IMG/VR virus record: IMGVR_UViG_3300050138_000073
Location: 1-46,438 of that record
Direction: 5' to 3' (one strand)
Source of the DNA: a virus
Length of the DNA: 46,438 nt
The notes beneath the pieces were generated by a model that saw nothing but the letters and a program-made list of their open reading frames with translations, was not told the origin of the DNA and searched no databases. Made by a program: the position numbers and the translations under genes. This document shows positions 40,665-46,438 of this stretch, in pieces (the stretch's first letter is position 1; the number at the start of each line of letters is the position of its first letter).

Positions 40665-40945
40665 TGGCAACGCCGCTCGCCAGCTTCCAGGCGCGTGAGA
40701 ATATGGATTTGACCGGGGCCGCAACCGTTGGGACCGGCCGGCCGATCAAAGCTGTTGATACTAGGGATAGGGGTATGCTCAGCTTCATCGTCCAAACCCC
40801 TAACTACGGACCATGAATAGAAGCCGTAGCTGGTGAACCGTAATTCGGCGGAGTGTGCCGGCCATGTCAGCAGCATTCCGAAGATCGTAATTGCGAAGGC
40901 AATTATGGCGCCGACAAGACAAAGTTTGCTGCTAGGTGCTGTCAT
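40661..40945 (-). CDS. Membrane-anchored or secreted protein (94 aa)
   Basis: Start chosen at ATG 40945. After a short polar start, residues about 7-31 are hydrophobic (LVGAIIAFAITIFGMLLTW), followed by AHSAE, which could be a signal peptidase site (AHS-AE). The rest is polar with two Cys. A signal-anchor or a secreted protein is possible. It is followed by the 39-aa membrane gene in an ATGA overlap. No family is recognised. Confidence 0.55.
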   Translation of the reverse strand: MTAPSSKLCLVGAIIAFAITIFGMLLTWPAHSAELRFTSYGFYSWSVVRGLDDEAEHTPIPSINSFDRPAGPNGCGPGQIHILTRLEAGERRCQ

Positions 40946-41165
40946 GTTCAATATCCTTTCCAACGTCGCGGAGCATTCCGCTCAACGCGTCTCGTATCTC
41001 GGAAAAGGATTGACGAACCGTTAAGAATTCCTTGTGACCTTTAAGCGTTATGATGCAACGCGGTTCCTTGCTAGGACCAAACGCTTTAATCTCGCCAATA
41101 TATAGAACGTTGGGCAGGACAACTAGGACATTCTCGCCGTCAACTGTTGTCAATGCTAAGATCAT
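40932..41165 (-). CDS. Small FlbD-like protein
   Basis: Start chosen at ATG 41165; a longer reading from 41351 would translate the GGGTTTT repeat and is less likely. The 77-aa product follows the pattern of FlbD-like small proteins: MILALTTVDGENVLVVLPNVLYIGEIKAFG, CIITLKGHKEFLTVRQSFSEIRDAL. FlbD-like proteins occur near flagellar genes and in phages with unknown roles. The first gene of this chain, its leader contains a guanine-quadruplex motif. Confidence 0.55.
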   Translation of the reverse strand: MILALTTVDGENVLVVLPNVLYIGEIKAFGPSKEPRCIITLKGHKEFLTVRQSFSEIRDALSGMLRDVGKDIEHDST

Positions 41166-41219
41166 TTGGCTTTGCCGATCGTTGATAGTAGGGATACCGG
41201 ATACCGGATAGGGGATGCT

Positions 41220-41251
41220 AAAACCCAAAACCCAAAACCCAAAACCCAAAA
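41220..41251 (-). repeat. GGGTTTT tandem repeat, G-quadruplex motif in a leader
   Basis: Read leftward, this is GGG-TTTT repeated four times, a perfect four-tract G-quadruplex pattern, telomere-like in sequence. It lies about 55 bases before ATG 41165 on the coding strand, so the RNA leader could fold it. Nearby are short direct repeats TACCGGATACCGGATAGG. Confidence 0.75.
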
Positions 41252-41418
41252 GGTAGTCGAGACGTTTGATCGTAACGTCAGAAAAGTAGCCCGGCCATTG
41301 TCGCGAGCGTCGCAGATTAGCCGGGCCAAGTGCTTCTTGCGTCGGGGTCAAACAGGCGATCGGTTCGGACTGAAACCCTGCGTCGGGAATGCAGCTCTAA
41401 GCCTTTGCCTGCGATCTG

Positions 41419-41447
41419 ACGATGCGCCTTGCGTGCTAGTATGTCAA
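41419..41447 (-). promoter_or_regulatory. Putative leftward promoter of the accessory operon
   Basis: Read leftward, TTGACA (41447-41442) is followed after 17 bases by CATCGT (41424-41419), a weak -10. It overlaps the stop of the 41436-41702 gene. It would drive the chain from 41165 to 39374, with the G-quadruplex repeat inside the leader. Confidence 0.45.
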
Positions 41448-41702
41448 GCGTGAGGCGTGGACGAATGGCGACCTCGGCGTCAATCTGTAGGCAGCATACA
41501 GACCGCGCTCGCGACCGCTCAGTCGCTCCATTTTTGCTGCGTCGATCGCGCCTTGCAATCCGATCTGGATTATGGAGCTTGCGCGCCGCTGCGCCTTCAT
41601 GGCATCGGCCATTAGGAGCTGATCGGCCTTGGGAAGTGTGACCCTCCTTTTTTGTTTTTTGGCTGGCGATTTGGCTGGCTTAATTTTTCTGGCTTTTTGC
41701 AT
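41436..41702 (-). CDS. Small basic protein (88 aa)
   Basis: From ATG 41702 with a strong AAGGAAAG ribosome site. The N-terminus is strongly Lys-rich (KARKIKPAKSPAKKQKRR), resembling histone-like or DNA-binding tails, followed by two helices (KADQLLMADAMKAQRRASSIIQI, then ERLSGRERGLYAAYRL). A nucleoid or host-takeover protein is possible but unproven. It is bordered by the repeat region on its upstream side. Confidence 0.6.
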   Translation of the reverse strand: MQKARKIKPAKSPAKKQKRRVTLPKADQLLMADAMKAQRRASSIIQIGLQGAIDAAKMERLSGRERGLYAAYRLTPRSPFVHASRLTY

Positions 41703-41769
41703 TTTGCTTTCCTTTCCTGGCTGGCCATTTATCAGGTTTTCGAAAAAAGTTGGAAATGTTTTTTTGCGC

Positions 41770-41998
41770 GCGGAAAAAATCGACCGTTAATTATTAACAG
41801 GTCAAATGCCGGACGTTAATGGTAAACGAGCCGTTAGGGTTAATAATTAAGGTTAACGCGGCGTTAAGGTTACTAATTAAGGTTAACGCCCCAGGAGCTG
41901 CGCCGGCGCCCGTTAACCTTAACGTCGCTGAGCTGGCGAGCGCCGCCGTTAACCTTACCTTTTTACCATAGACGTTAACTCGGCCGTTAACCATGTTT
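41770..41998. repeat. TTAAGGTTAA-type repeat cluster (right), non-coding
   Basis: Copies at 41847-41856 and 41877-41886 (TTAAGGTTAA), 41863-41872 (GTTAAGGTTA), inverted TTAACCTTAA at 41913-41922 and TTAACCTTA at 41949-41957; GTCAAATGCC at 41801-41810 matches 62-71 and 84-93. The surrounding 41703-42210 carries no convincing gene: it is AT-rich with long T and A runs at 41750-41780 and 42000-42110. It mirrors the left cluster. Confidence 0.7.
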
Positions 41999-42210
41999 GT
42001 TAAGAGCTAATTTTTGCAAACGTCAATTTTCGTATAGTGAATTTTTCGTTAACGCAAAAACTGCAATTCGATTTTTTTGCAAACGTAAAATTTGTAGCTT
42101 TAATTTTTTCGAAAAAACCGGCCCGTAGTCTTGTAAAAGGCGATCGATCCTAAGCCCATTGCGCGGCTCACTGGCGCCGATCGGCCGGTCAAGCCTAGAT
42201 TGTCCCTGGC

Positions 42211-42247
42211 GCAAACGAAAACGGCGCCTAGCATGGCAAGGCGCCGT
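42211..42247 (-). terminator. Rho-independent terminator of leftward early operon
   Basis: ACGGCGCC (42221-42228) pairs with GGCGCCGT (42240-42247) over an 11-base loop; read leftward it ends in TTTCGTTTGC. It lies about 20 bases after the 42269-42448 gene. The tail matches the terminator at 38494-38523 (CAAACGAAAACG). Confidence 0.8.
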
Positions 42248-42268
42248 CTCTTGATCCTGATCGGCCGA

Positions 42269-42448
42269 TCAGCCTAAGCGATAGCAATCCAATGCATCGC
42301 GCGCATTGTGCGAAAGCTCGCCAGCGATCGCTTCACACATTGCGAGTTGCGCAAGTAGCGGTCGCACTCGGCGCCGAGCTTTGCGACCGTCAAACGCTCG
42401 CTTGATCGCGCGCATAGTCGGCAACGGCTTGTGATGCTTGCATGTCAT
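42269..42448 (-). CDS. Small basic protein (59 aa)
   Basis: Starts ATG 42448 in an ATGA overlap with the previous stop and ends TGA at 42269-42271. The 59-aa product is Arg- and Lys-rich in the first half (HHKPLPTMRAIKRAFDGRKARRRVRP) and helical in the second half (LLAQLAMCEAIAGELSHNARDAL). It may bind nucleic acid. It is the last gene of the operon, just before the terminator. No family is recognised. Confidence 0.55.
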   Translation of the reverse strand: MTCKHHKPLPTMRAIKRAFDGRKARRRVRPLLAQLAMCEAIAGELSHNARDALDCYRLG

Positions 42449-42987
42449 GACACGTTATCCCTGTTGAGTGCGACCGCAACGCGTTGCGCCGCTTGCCTTG
42501 CCGCGTTCAATCGTTCCTGGCGCCGTGCTTCCATGCGGTCGCGGAAGGATCGGCGCCGATCGCGCATCTCGTCAAGCTGGCGCGACGCTGCTAGCGAGCG
42601 GTCAAGATCGCGCGCCATGTGTGAGCCGCTAGCAAGATCGCGATGCACGGTCGCGGGGCTCCAATCGTCAGCCGTAATCCACGCCAGCAAATGAGCCGGC
42701 GGAGTGATCTTAATCTCGCGGACTTGAAACGGTTCAATCCAGCGAATGTAGGCAAACGTTAAGTCTTCCGCGAGTTGCGCAACTTCCAGATAGATCACGC
42801 CTTGACATGTCACCCGACAAATAACGCGGCCGACGTTTTTGTGGTTATCGATTTCATACATAATCCAGCGACCGCATTTTGCCGTAATCACATTGAAGGC
42901 GAGCGTTGACGCGTTGCGACATACGGTCGCGATATTGTCGCGCTCGCAATCTAGACGCGTTGCCGAGTTTTCGATCCTGATAGACAT
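42445..42987 (-). CDS. Hypothetical protein (180 aa)
   Basis: Start ATG 42987 with GGAGTTAGGGAA upstream. The first 120 residues are mixed alpha/beta with several Cys (LDCERD, AKCGRW, CRVTCQG); then residues about 135-180 form a basic coiled helix rich in Arg (RSFRDRMEARRQERLNAAR). No family is recognised. It follows a GGCGCC hairpin and lies in the leftward early operon; function is unknown. Confidence 0.6.
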   Translation of the reverse strand: MSIRIENSATRLDCERDNIATVCRNASTLAFNVITAKCGRWIMYEIDNHKNVGRVICRVTCQGVIYLEVAQLAEDLTFAYIRWIEPFQVREIKITPPAHLLAWITADDWSPATVHRDLASGSHMARDLDRSLAASRQLDEMRDRRRSFRDRMEARRQERLNAARQAAQRVAVALNRDNVS

Positions 42988-43023
42988 TTCCCTAACTCCG
43001 TTTGCTTTCCCCGTTCCCATGTC

Positions 43024-43048
43024 AACGGCGCCTCGCACTGGCGCCGTT
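43024..43048 (-). other. Intercistronic GGCGCC hairpin
   Basis: AACGGCGCC (43024-43032) and GGCGCCGTT (43040-43048), loop of seven. It lies between the stop of the clamp-like gene and the next gene's ribosome site. No T-run follows in the leftward direction, so it is not a standard terminator. Confidence 0.75.
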
Positions 43049-43061
43049 CCCATTGGAGCGA

Positions 43062-43913
43062 TTAGAATTCCAGATCGGCCGCGACCGCTGGCGCGCTCGC
43101 CTTATAGCAATCGAAAGGCGAAACGGTTTCCGGCTCTTGTGCTGGCGCGCTCGCTTGCATGTCGCGGTCGCGCTCAATGGTATCGTGCAAGTCTTGCGCC
43201 GTCCCAACGCCGCACACACTGTCAAGCGCCTCGTCTCGATCAGCTTGCGTTGCCTCGACCGCTTCCGGCTCGACCGCTGGCGCGCAAGCCTTCGCCCATG
43301 CTGGCGGAGTTGTCACGGCTTCAGAGCCTTTCTTGGACACGCCAAACGGCATAACAACGCCGAACGTATCGTCAGAGGGGAAAGAGACAAGAGCCGGTCC
43401 CGGCCCATTGGGCGAAAGCCTAGTGCGGCTCTTGACGCCCTTACGTTCATTCGTCAGGATCAAAGCGGCTCGCTCAAATTGCATAAGCTTCGCAGGGTTG
43501 AAATGTGCGACCGCCAAATCAACGCTTGTTGGCACAACTCGGCGCCAGTCGGGGAACGTCCCGTCAATGGGCTTGACGATAAGCTTGCCGTTATCAATGC
43601 TCGTCAAGATCAAATCCGAGCTTGACGCGTCAAGCCGTTCAAGCTCGCCATAGTCCGAAAGCTTGTGTTTGATCTTGGCGCAAAACTCCGCCGGCAATAT
43701 GAATGTGCCGACCAGCAAATTTCTATCATCATCCTTTGCAAGCGGGGCGTGATGCGCGATCATGACTTGCCCATCCGTCGCAATATATGTAGCGCCGTCA
43801 GCCGTAAGCTCAACACACACACCCGCGAGATAATATCTTGCCGCATTCGAAGCGGCGCAATTGACCGCATGAAGCGCTCGCAAGCTGATCGTAGCATTGT
43901 TAGTTGTTCGCAT
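43062..43913 (-). CDS. Truncated beta-clamp-like protein
   Basis: A 283-aa protein with CGGAG nine bases before ATG. Residues 20-190 follow E. coli DnaN domains 2-3: RYYLAGVCVE (27-36), ATDGQVM (45-51), DGTFPDWRRVVP (117-128), FERAALILTNERKG (146-159) and the C-terminal FGVVMPF (184-190). Domain 1 is missing and domain 3 is much shorter than in DnaN. The peptide-binding pocket positions are largely kept. A disordered tail with repeated SAPAV follows. It may bind clamp-interacting proteins as a decoy, or form a different ring. Confidence 0.75.
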   Translation of the reverse strand: MRTTNNATISLRALHAVNCAASNAARYYLAGVCVELTADGATYIATDGQVMIAHHAPLAKDDDRNLLVGTFILPAEFCAKIKHKLSDYGELERLDASSSDLILTSIDNGKLIVKPIDGTFPDWRRVVPTSVDLAVAHFNPAKLMQFERAALILTNERKGVKSRTRLSPNGPGPALVSFPSDDTFGVVMPFGVSKKGSEAVTTPPAWAKACAPAVEPEAVEATQADRDEALDSVCGVGTAQDLHDTIERDRDMQASAPAQEPETVSPFDCYKASAPAVAADLEF

Positions 43914-43951
43914 GGCAGTTACTCCGTTAGATGCTTCCCCGTTCCCCGTGA

Positions 43952-43975
43952 CAAGGCGCCAGGATCGGCGCCTTG
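43952..43975 (-). other. Intercistronic GGCGCC hairpin
   Basis: CAAGGCGCC (43952-43960) pairs with GGCGCCTTG (43967-43975) around a six-base loop. It separates the 43989-44201 gene from the clamp-like gene. The surrounding sequence resembles that around 43024-43048. Confidence 0.75.
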
Positions 43976-43988
43976 CTTCATGGAACGA

Positions 43989-44201
43989 TTAGAGCTTGCC
44001 GGCCGCTTTCAAGCTATCGGCCGCTTGCACCGCTTGCCAGATTTTATGATCAGGAACGCAAGCGTTCTTAATGCGCAAGCGGACCATTTCAACATTGCGC
44101 ACATAAGCACGCAATTTGTCACTCGTCAAATTTACCTCGACCCGATACCCCGCGTTTGCCAAACGTAACGCCGCAAGTGATACATGCACATCGTGAAACA
44201 T
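43989..44201 (-). CDS. Hypothetical protein (70 aa)
   Basis: Starts ATG 44201 with GGGAG eight bases upstream. The 70-aa product opens MFHDVHVSLAALRLANAGYRVEVNLTSDKLRAYVRN and has an alpha/beta pattern with a basic C-terminus. It overlaps the previous gene by 83 bases in another frame, which is long, but its ribosome site is strong. No family is recognised. Confidence 0.55.
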   Translation of the reverse strand: MFHDVHVSLAALRLANAGYRVEVNLTSDKLRAYVRNVEMVRLRIKNACVPDHKIWQAVQAADSLKAAGKL

Positions 44202-44541
44202 TGTTTTCGCTCCCGTTGGTTTCTTCCGCTTCCGATATGGGCTCGATCGCTGGCGCCGTCAATTGCGCATTAGTAAACGACGTTAGCAAACGCTTAATCC
44301 TTTCGGTTTCACTCGCCAGATTGAAAGCCATCTCGCTAAGGCCATCGCGCCTAAAATCGCGCCATATCTTAGCATAAACGGCGATCGCAATTCGCAAGGC
44401 GTTTGCAATGGTTGCCGTTTGCGCCTCGTCAATTATCGCGGCCGGTTTGACCGGCTCGACCGCGACCGCTGGCGCGCTAGGCTTGTCGAGCTCTAATAGC
44501 GCGCGATATTGCTTCGCACTGATCTTGATATGATCAGCCAT
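44119..44541 (-). CDS. Hypothetical protein with SAPAV repeats (140 aa)
   Basis: Start chosen at ATG 44541 (ATGA-like overlap with the previous gene). The 140-aa product has a short N-terminal helical domain, then KPSAPAVAVEPVKPAA and TAPAIEPISEAEE, short motifs shared with the tail of the clamp-like protein, flanking a helix-rich middle (residues about 45-100). Its C-terminus has CACITCG. The 83-base overlap with the next gene is unusual. No family is recognised. Confidence 0.5.
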   Translation of the reverse strand: MADHIKISAKQYRALLELDKPSAPAVAVEPVKPAAIIDEAQTATIANALRIAIAVYAKIWRDFRRDGLSEMAFNLASETERIKRLLTSFTNAQLTAPAIEPISEAEETNGSENNVSRCACITCGVTFGKRGVSGRGKFDE

Positions 44542-44731
44542 GAAATTGACTGTTAGCTGATCGCTGATCAAAGCAAGTCGAGCCGTTCCATCGATAGGCT
44601 TGCGCAAGCTCTTGGCGTGAGCATGTGGCCAGTGCAAGCCTTGCCGTGCTGGCGTGGCTTGCCGCAAGCTCTTGCGCCTCTTCGCGGTCGCGGAAGGCGT
44701 CTAAGATCCATTGAACCATTGACTTGAACAT
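44534..44731 (-). CDS. Small helical protein (65 aa)
   Basis: Start ATG 44731, with CGGAGTTATTCAC upstream, the same ribosome-site pattern as other genes in the operon. The product is mainly helical (MFKSMVQWILDAFRDREEAQ, then ELAASHASTARLALATC). Its N-terminus could sit at a membrane surface. No family is recognised. It follows the hairpin at 44758-44778. Confidence 0.55.
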   Translation of the reverse strand: MFKSMVQWILDAFRDREEAQELAASHASTARLALATCSRQELAQAYRWNGSTCFDQRSANSQFHG

Positions 44732-44757
44732 GTGAATAACTCCGGTTTGAGAAACCA

Positions 44758-44778
44758 TCGGCGCCACTATGGCGCCGA
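44758..44778 (-). other. Intercistronic GGCGCC hairpin with competing outer stem
   Basis: TCGGCGCC (44758-44765) pairs with GGCGCCGA (44771-44778), loop ACTAT. A second, competing stem joins AACCATCG (44753-44760) and CGATGGTT (44788-44795). It lies between the DUF932 gene and the 65-aa gene. Confidence 0.7.
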
Positions 44779-44805
44779 GGTATTAAGCGATGGTTGCCGA
44801 CCGCC

Positions 44806-45915
44806 TTAAAATGCTAGCTCGACAATCTTGCTTGCAATGCGCTCCATCGCCACGCGGTCGCCAGCGTTTGGCAAGTCCCGTGCAATTTCCGTCAAGCCGT
44901 TGGAATAGCCCCATGCCGAACGTGGCGAGCCATACCACTCGGAATGTTCCTCCGCGATTGCGTAGGCGCGTTCTGCCGTCTTTTGGGGAAGTCCAAGCTT
45001 GGACATTGAAAAGATAGCATCGAGAACGGAAGCCTTGTCGGTTCCGAGATTGTAATCCATCGCGCGTTGGATTTTAAGCTCGTCGGTCGCGGCGGAGTTG
45101 TTCGCGTAGCTTATCAGTTTTCCCTTAAGCTGGCCAAAGGCGCGGCTAGCAGCATCACCTACATGTCGCACGCGTAACTCGCTAACGTTCTCGGCATTCC
45201 ATACCATATGGTTGCCGCAAATGTAGCTGTATAGAAACGTCATGAAACCGAAAACGCTTGATCCGACTTCGCTATTCCACGCGAAGAAGCCGCGCGACAT
45301 TCCGCCAGCTTTCTTTTCGAAAATGCGCCGATCGTTATCGACGAAGAACGAAAAGCAATCGCGATCGCCAGCATATTGACCGCGCGAGCCGTCAAACGCC
45401 GCTGGCGCTTCCTGCCATCCGGTCCCGTTGTTCTTAAGCTCGACAAGTCGAGCCGTAATATCGGAATTCCAAATCCGATCGTAGCGATCGGACGTGATAG
45501 CGCGAATTGTGGGCACAGCTTGAACGCCGCTGATCATTTGCGCCGTCAAGCTAGGCGCGTCTAATCCGGCTCGCTGTATCAAGAGCCGTGACGTTCCCGT
45601 GCTGGCTTTCAAGCCATTGTTCAAGCAATCGGCCGCGAGCGTTGCCGGCAATGTGCGCAAGTAAGCGGCTGGGGCGTCAGCACGGTTTGCGAGTTGCCCA
45701 AAAGCCCAATTGGTAAGCATGGCTTTCGAAGTCTTGCCGTTCAACAAAACGGCGCCGTCAACGGCTTCTGCATGTAAGCTCTTGTCTTCCAGGGTAGCGG
45801 CGCCGCACAAGGCGCGCTCGCCAGCGCAAAAGGAATGCATCGCCTCGATCGAGGGGAAGCGCTCGTCAGCCGGCCGCGAAGCCCATTGATTTGATGCTTT
45901 TGTTAGAGTTGTCAT
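44806..45915 (-). CDS. DUF932 (TIGR03299-like) phage/plasmid protein
   Basis: Start ATG 45915, preceded by AGGAG; a longer reading from 45948 is less likely. The 369-aa product matches the DUF932 pattern found in phages and plasmids: YLRTLPATLAADCLNNG, VPTIRAITSDRYDRIWNSDI, then DRDCFSFFVDNDRRI and the C-terminal YGSPRSAWGYSNGLTEIARD. Function is unknown. It is the first gene of the leftward early operon and is probably made early. The message leader holds a GCGGCAA hairpin. Confidence 0.8.
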   Translation of the reverse strand: MTTLTKASNQWASRPADERFPSIEAMHSFCAGERALCGAATLEDKSLHAEAVDGAVLLNGKTSKAMLTNWAFGQLANRADAPAAYLRTLPATLAADCLNNGLKASTGTSRLLIQRAGLDAPSLTAQMISGVQAVPTIRAITSDRYDRIWNSDITARLVELKNNGTGWQEAPAAFDGSRGQYAGDRDCFSFFVDNDRRIFEKKAGGMSRGFFAWNSEVGSSVFGFMTFLYSYICGNHMVWNAENVSELRVRHVGDAASRAFGQLKGKLISYANNSAATDELKIQRAMDYNLGTDKASVLDAIFSMSKLGLPQKTAERAYAIAEEHSEWYGSPRSAWGYSNGLTEIARDLPNAGDRVAMERIASKIVELAF

Positions 45916-45930
45916 AGCGAATTCTCCTAA

Positions 45931-45946
45931 GCGGCAACATTGCCGC
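45931..45946 (-). promoter_or_regulatory. Leader hairpin upstream of DUF932 gene
   Basis: GCGGCAA (45931-45937) and TTGCCGC (45940-45946) form a seven-base inverted repeat a few bases before the AGGAG ribosome site at 45924-45928. It could tune translation of the operon. Confidence 0.4.
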
Positions 45947-45948
45947 AC

Positions 45949-46438
45949 GCCTTACGTAGCAAGAGGCAATCGATTTGACAAGCCCAAACTTTTCAGAATT
46001 AACTTATGGTTGACAGATCATTAATTCCCACATTAGGATTGCTCGGATCGATTGTAAGGCCATTAGGAGCCTCGTGGACGGCTTTTTTGCTTTTGCGCTA
46101 GGTAGCTAGCTCGGAAACAATGTTGGCTTTTCGTTCTGTTTATTATAGATGTTAGGTAACGTTTTGTTAACCATGCGCGATTGTGTAAACATTGTGCAAT
46201 TTGTTGTGTGCAATGTGCTGGCAATTCGAGTTGTCTGCATTAACCGTCATTAATATCGTGTTAATTTGTTGTCAATTATTTGATTTGTTCATTTTACTTT
46301 TATTTGACGGGATTTGTTCGGGATTTGTTAACCGATTTGATTAGTGGCTTTTTACGCTAAGTCATTGAAAAGTCTGTATAACTTTTTTCTTCTTTGTTTA
46401 CAGTCGGTTAACCTAAGCAGTTCAAAAGTTATACAAGC
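45949..46438. promoter_or_regulatory. AT-rich non-coding control region with terminal GTTATAC inverted repeat
   Basis: No gene is supported here. TGTATAACTTTT (46375-46386) and AAAAGTTATACA (46424-46435) form a 12-base inverted repeat that continues the GTTATAC theme of bases 1-20 and 110-129. Plus-strand TTGACA boxes occur at 45975 and 46010, exactly 35 bases apart. A leftward TTGACA near 46270 could begin the early operon. If circular, this merges with bases 1-660. Confidence 0.5.

Noticed and set aside
40561-40788. 75-aa frame on the minus strand
   Set aside because: It conflicts with the coupled 39-aa and 94-aa membrane genes in another frame, which have ATGA junctions.
41166-41351. N-terminal extension of the FlbD-like gene to 41351
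   Set aside because: It would translate the GGGTTTT repeat into a Leu/Gly/Phe run with no similarity to the family, and a normal-length start exists at 41165.
41794-41994. 66-aa frame through the right repeat cluster
   Set aside because: It is generated by the TTAAGGTTAA repeats themselves and has no ribosome site.
42023-42214. 63-aa frame leftward of the repeat cluster
   Set aside because: Low-complexity T/A-rich DNA, no ribosome site, and located past the operon terminator.
46030-46095. Possible terminator around GGCCATTAGGAGCC and TTTTTT
   Set aside because: The stem is only four bases and lies away from the T-run.
1-46438. Integrase, CI-like repressor, tRNA genes, CRISPR array
   Set aside because: Looked for on both strands; nothing convincing was seen, so none is reported.

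Overview
The window looks like an essentially complete genome, or nearly so, of a tailed siphovirus of an alphaproteobacterium. The evidence is a DUF4055-type portal, a long tape measure (998 aa) and a tail-tip block of DUF2460 and DUF2163 proteins plus a large hub of the type found in alphaproteobacterial gene transfer agents and phages. A DUF3309 mini-protein and an almost total lack of GANTC, the CcrM methylation site of Alphaproteobacteria, point the same way. I see no integrase, CI-type repressor, tRNA or CRISPR array. A strictly lytic lifestyle is likely but not proven.

Layout. (1) 1-660: AT-rich non-coding DNA with inverted GTTATAC boxes and many TTAAGGTTAA-type repeats, ending in a promoter. 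(2) 661-26157, all rightward and mostly joined by ATGA overlaps: ten small early-type or unknown genes and a VRR-NUC nuclease, then small terminase, a DUF3309 protein, large terminase, portal, scaffold, capsid, head-tail connectors, tail tube, tail chaperones with a -1 frameshift, tape measure, tail tip, fibre, GH108 endolysin and overlapping spanins. A strong terminator at 26183-26214 closes it. (3) 26210-34965, leftward replication/recombination block: family A DNA polymerase, sliding clamp, SF2 helicase, Cas4/RecB-like nuclease, DUF669 protein and Sak4-like ATPase. (4) 34966-35122: divergent control region with a 9-bp palindrome covering two opposed TTGACA boxes. (5) 35123-37650, rightward: a ribbon-helix-helix protein and a primase-polymerase/helicase. 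(6) 37647-41702, leftward: small membrane and unknown genes and a MazG-like pyrophosphohydrolase. (7) 41703-42268: second TTAAGGTTAA cluster and a terminator. (8) 42269-45915, leftward, probably host-takeover genes: a DUF932 protein, several unknowns, and a second, truncated beta-clamp-like protein, separated by GGCGCC hairpins. (9) 45916-46438: AT-rich leader with further GTTATAC boxes. If the molecule is circular or permuted, regions 9 and 1 form one divergent control region of roughly 1.2 kb.

How it works together. The primase-polymerase, PolA, full-length clamp, SF2 helicase, DUF669 protein and Sak4-like ATPase would form a largely self-contained replication and annealing set. The structural cassette is read as one long unit. 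The most unusual points are the near absence of GANTC, a beta-clamp relative lacking domain 1 but keeping peptide-pocket residues, the two repeat clusters flanking the leftward early operon, the intercistronic hairpins, and a guanine-quadruplex repeat in a leader. All family assignments are by reading motifs, without a database search.
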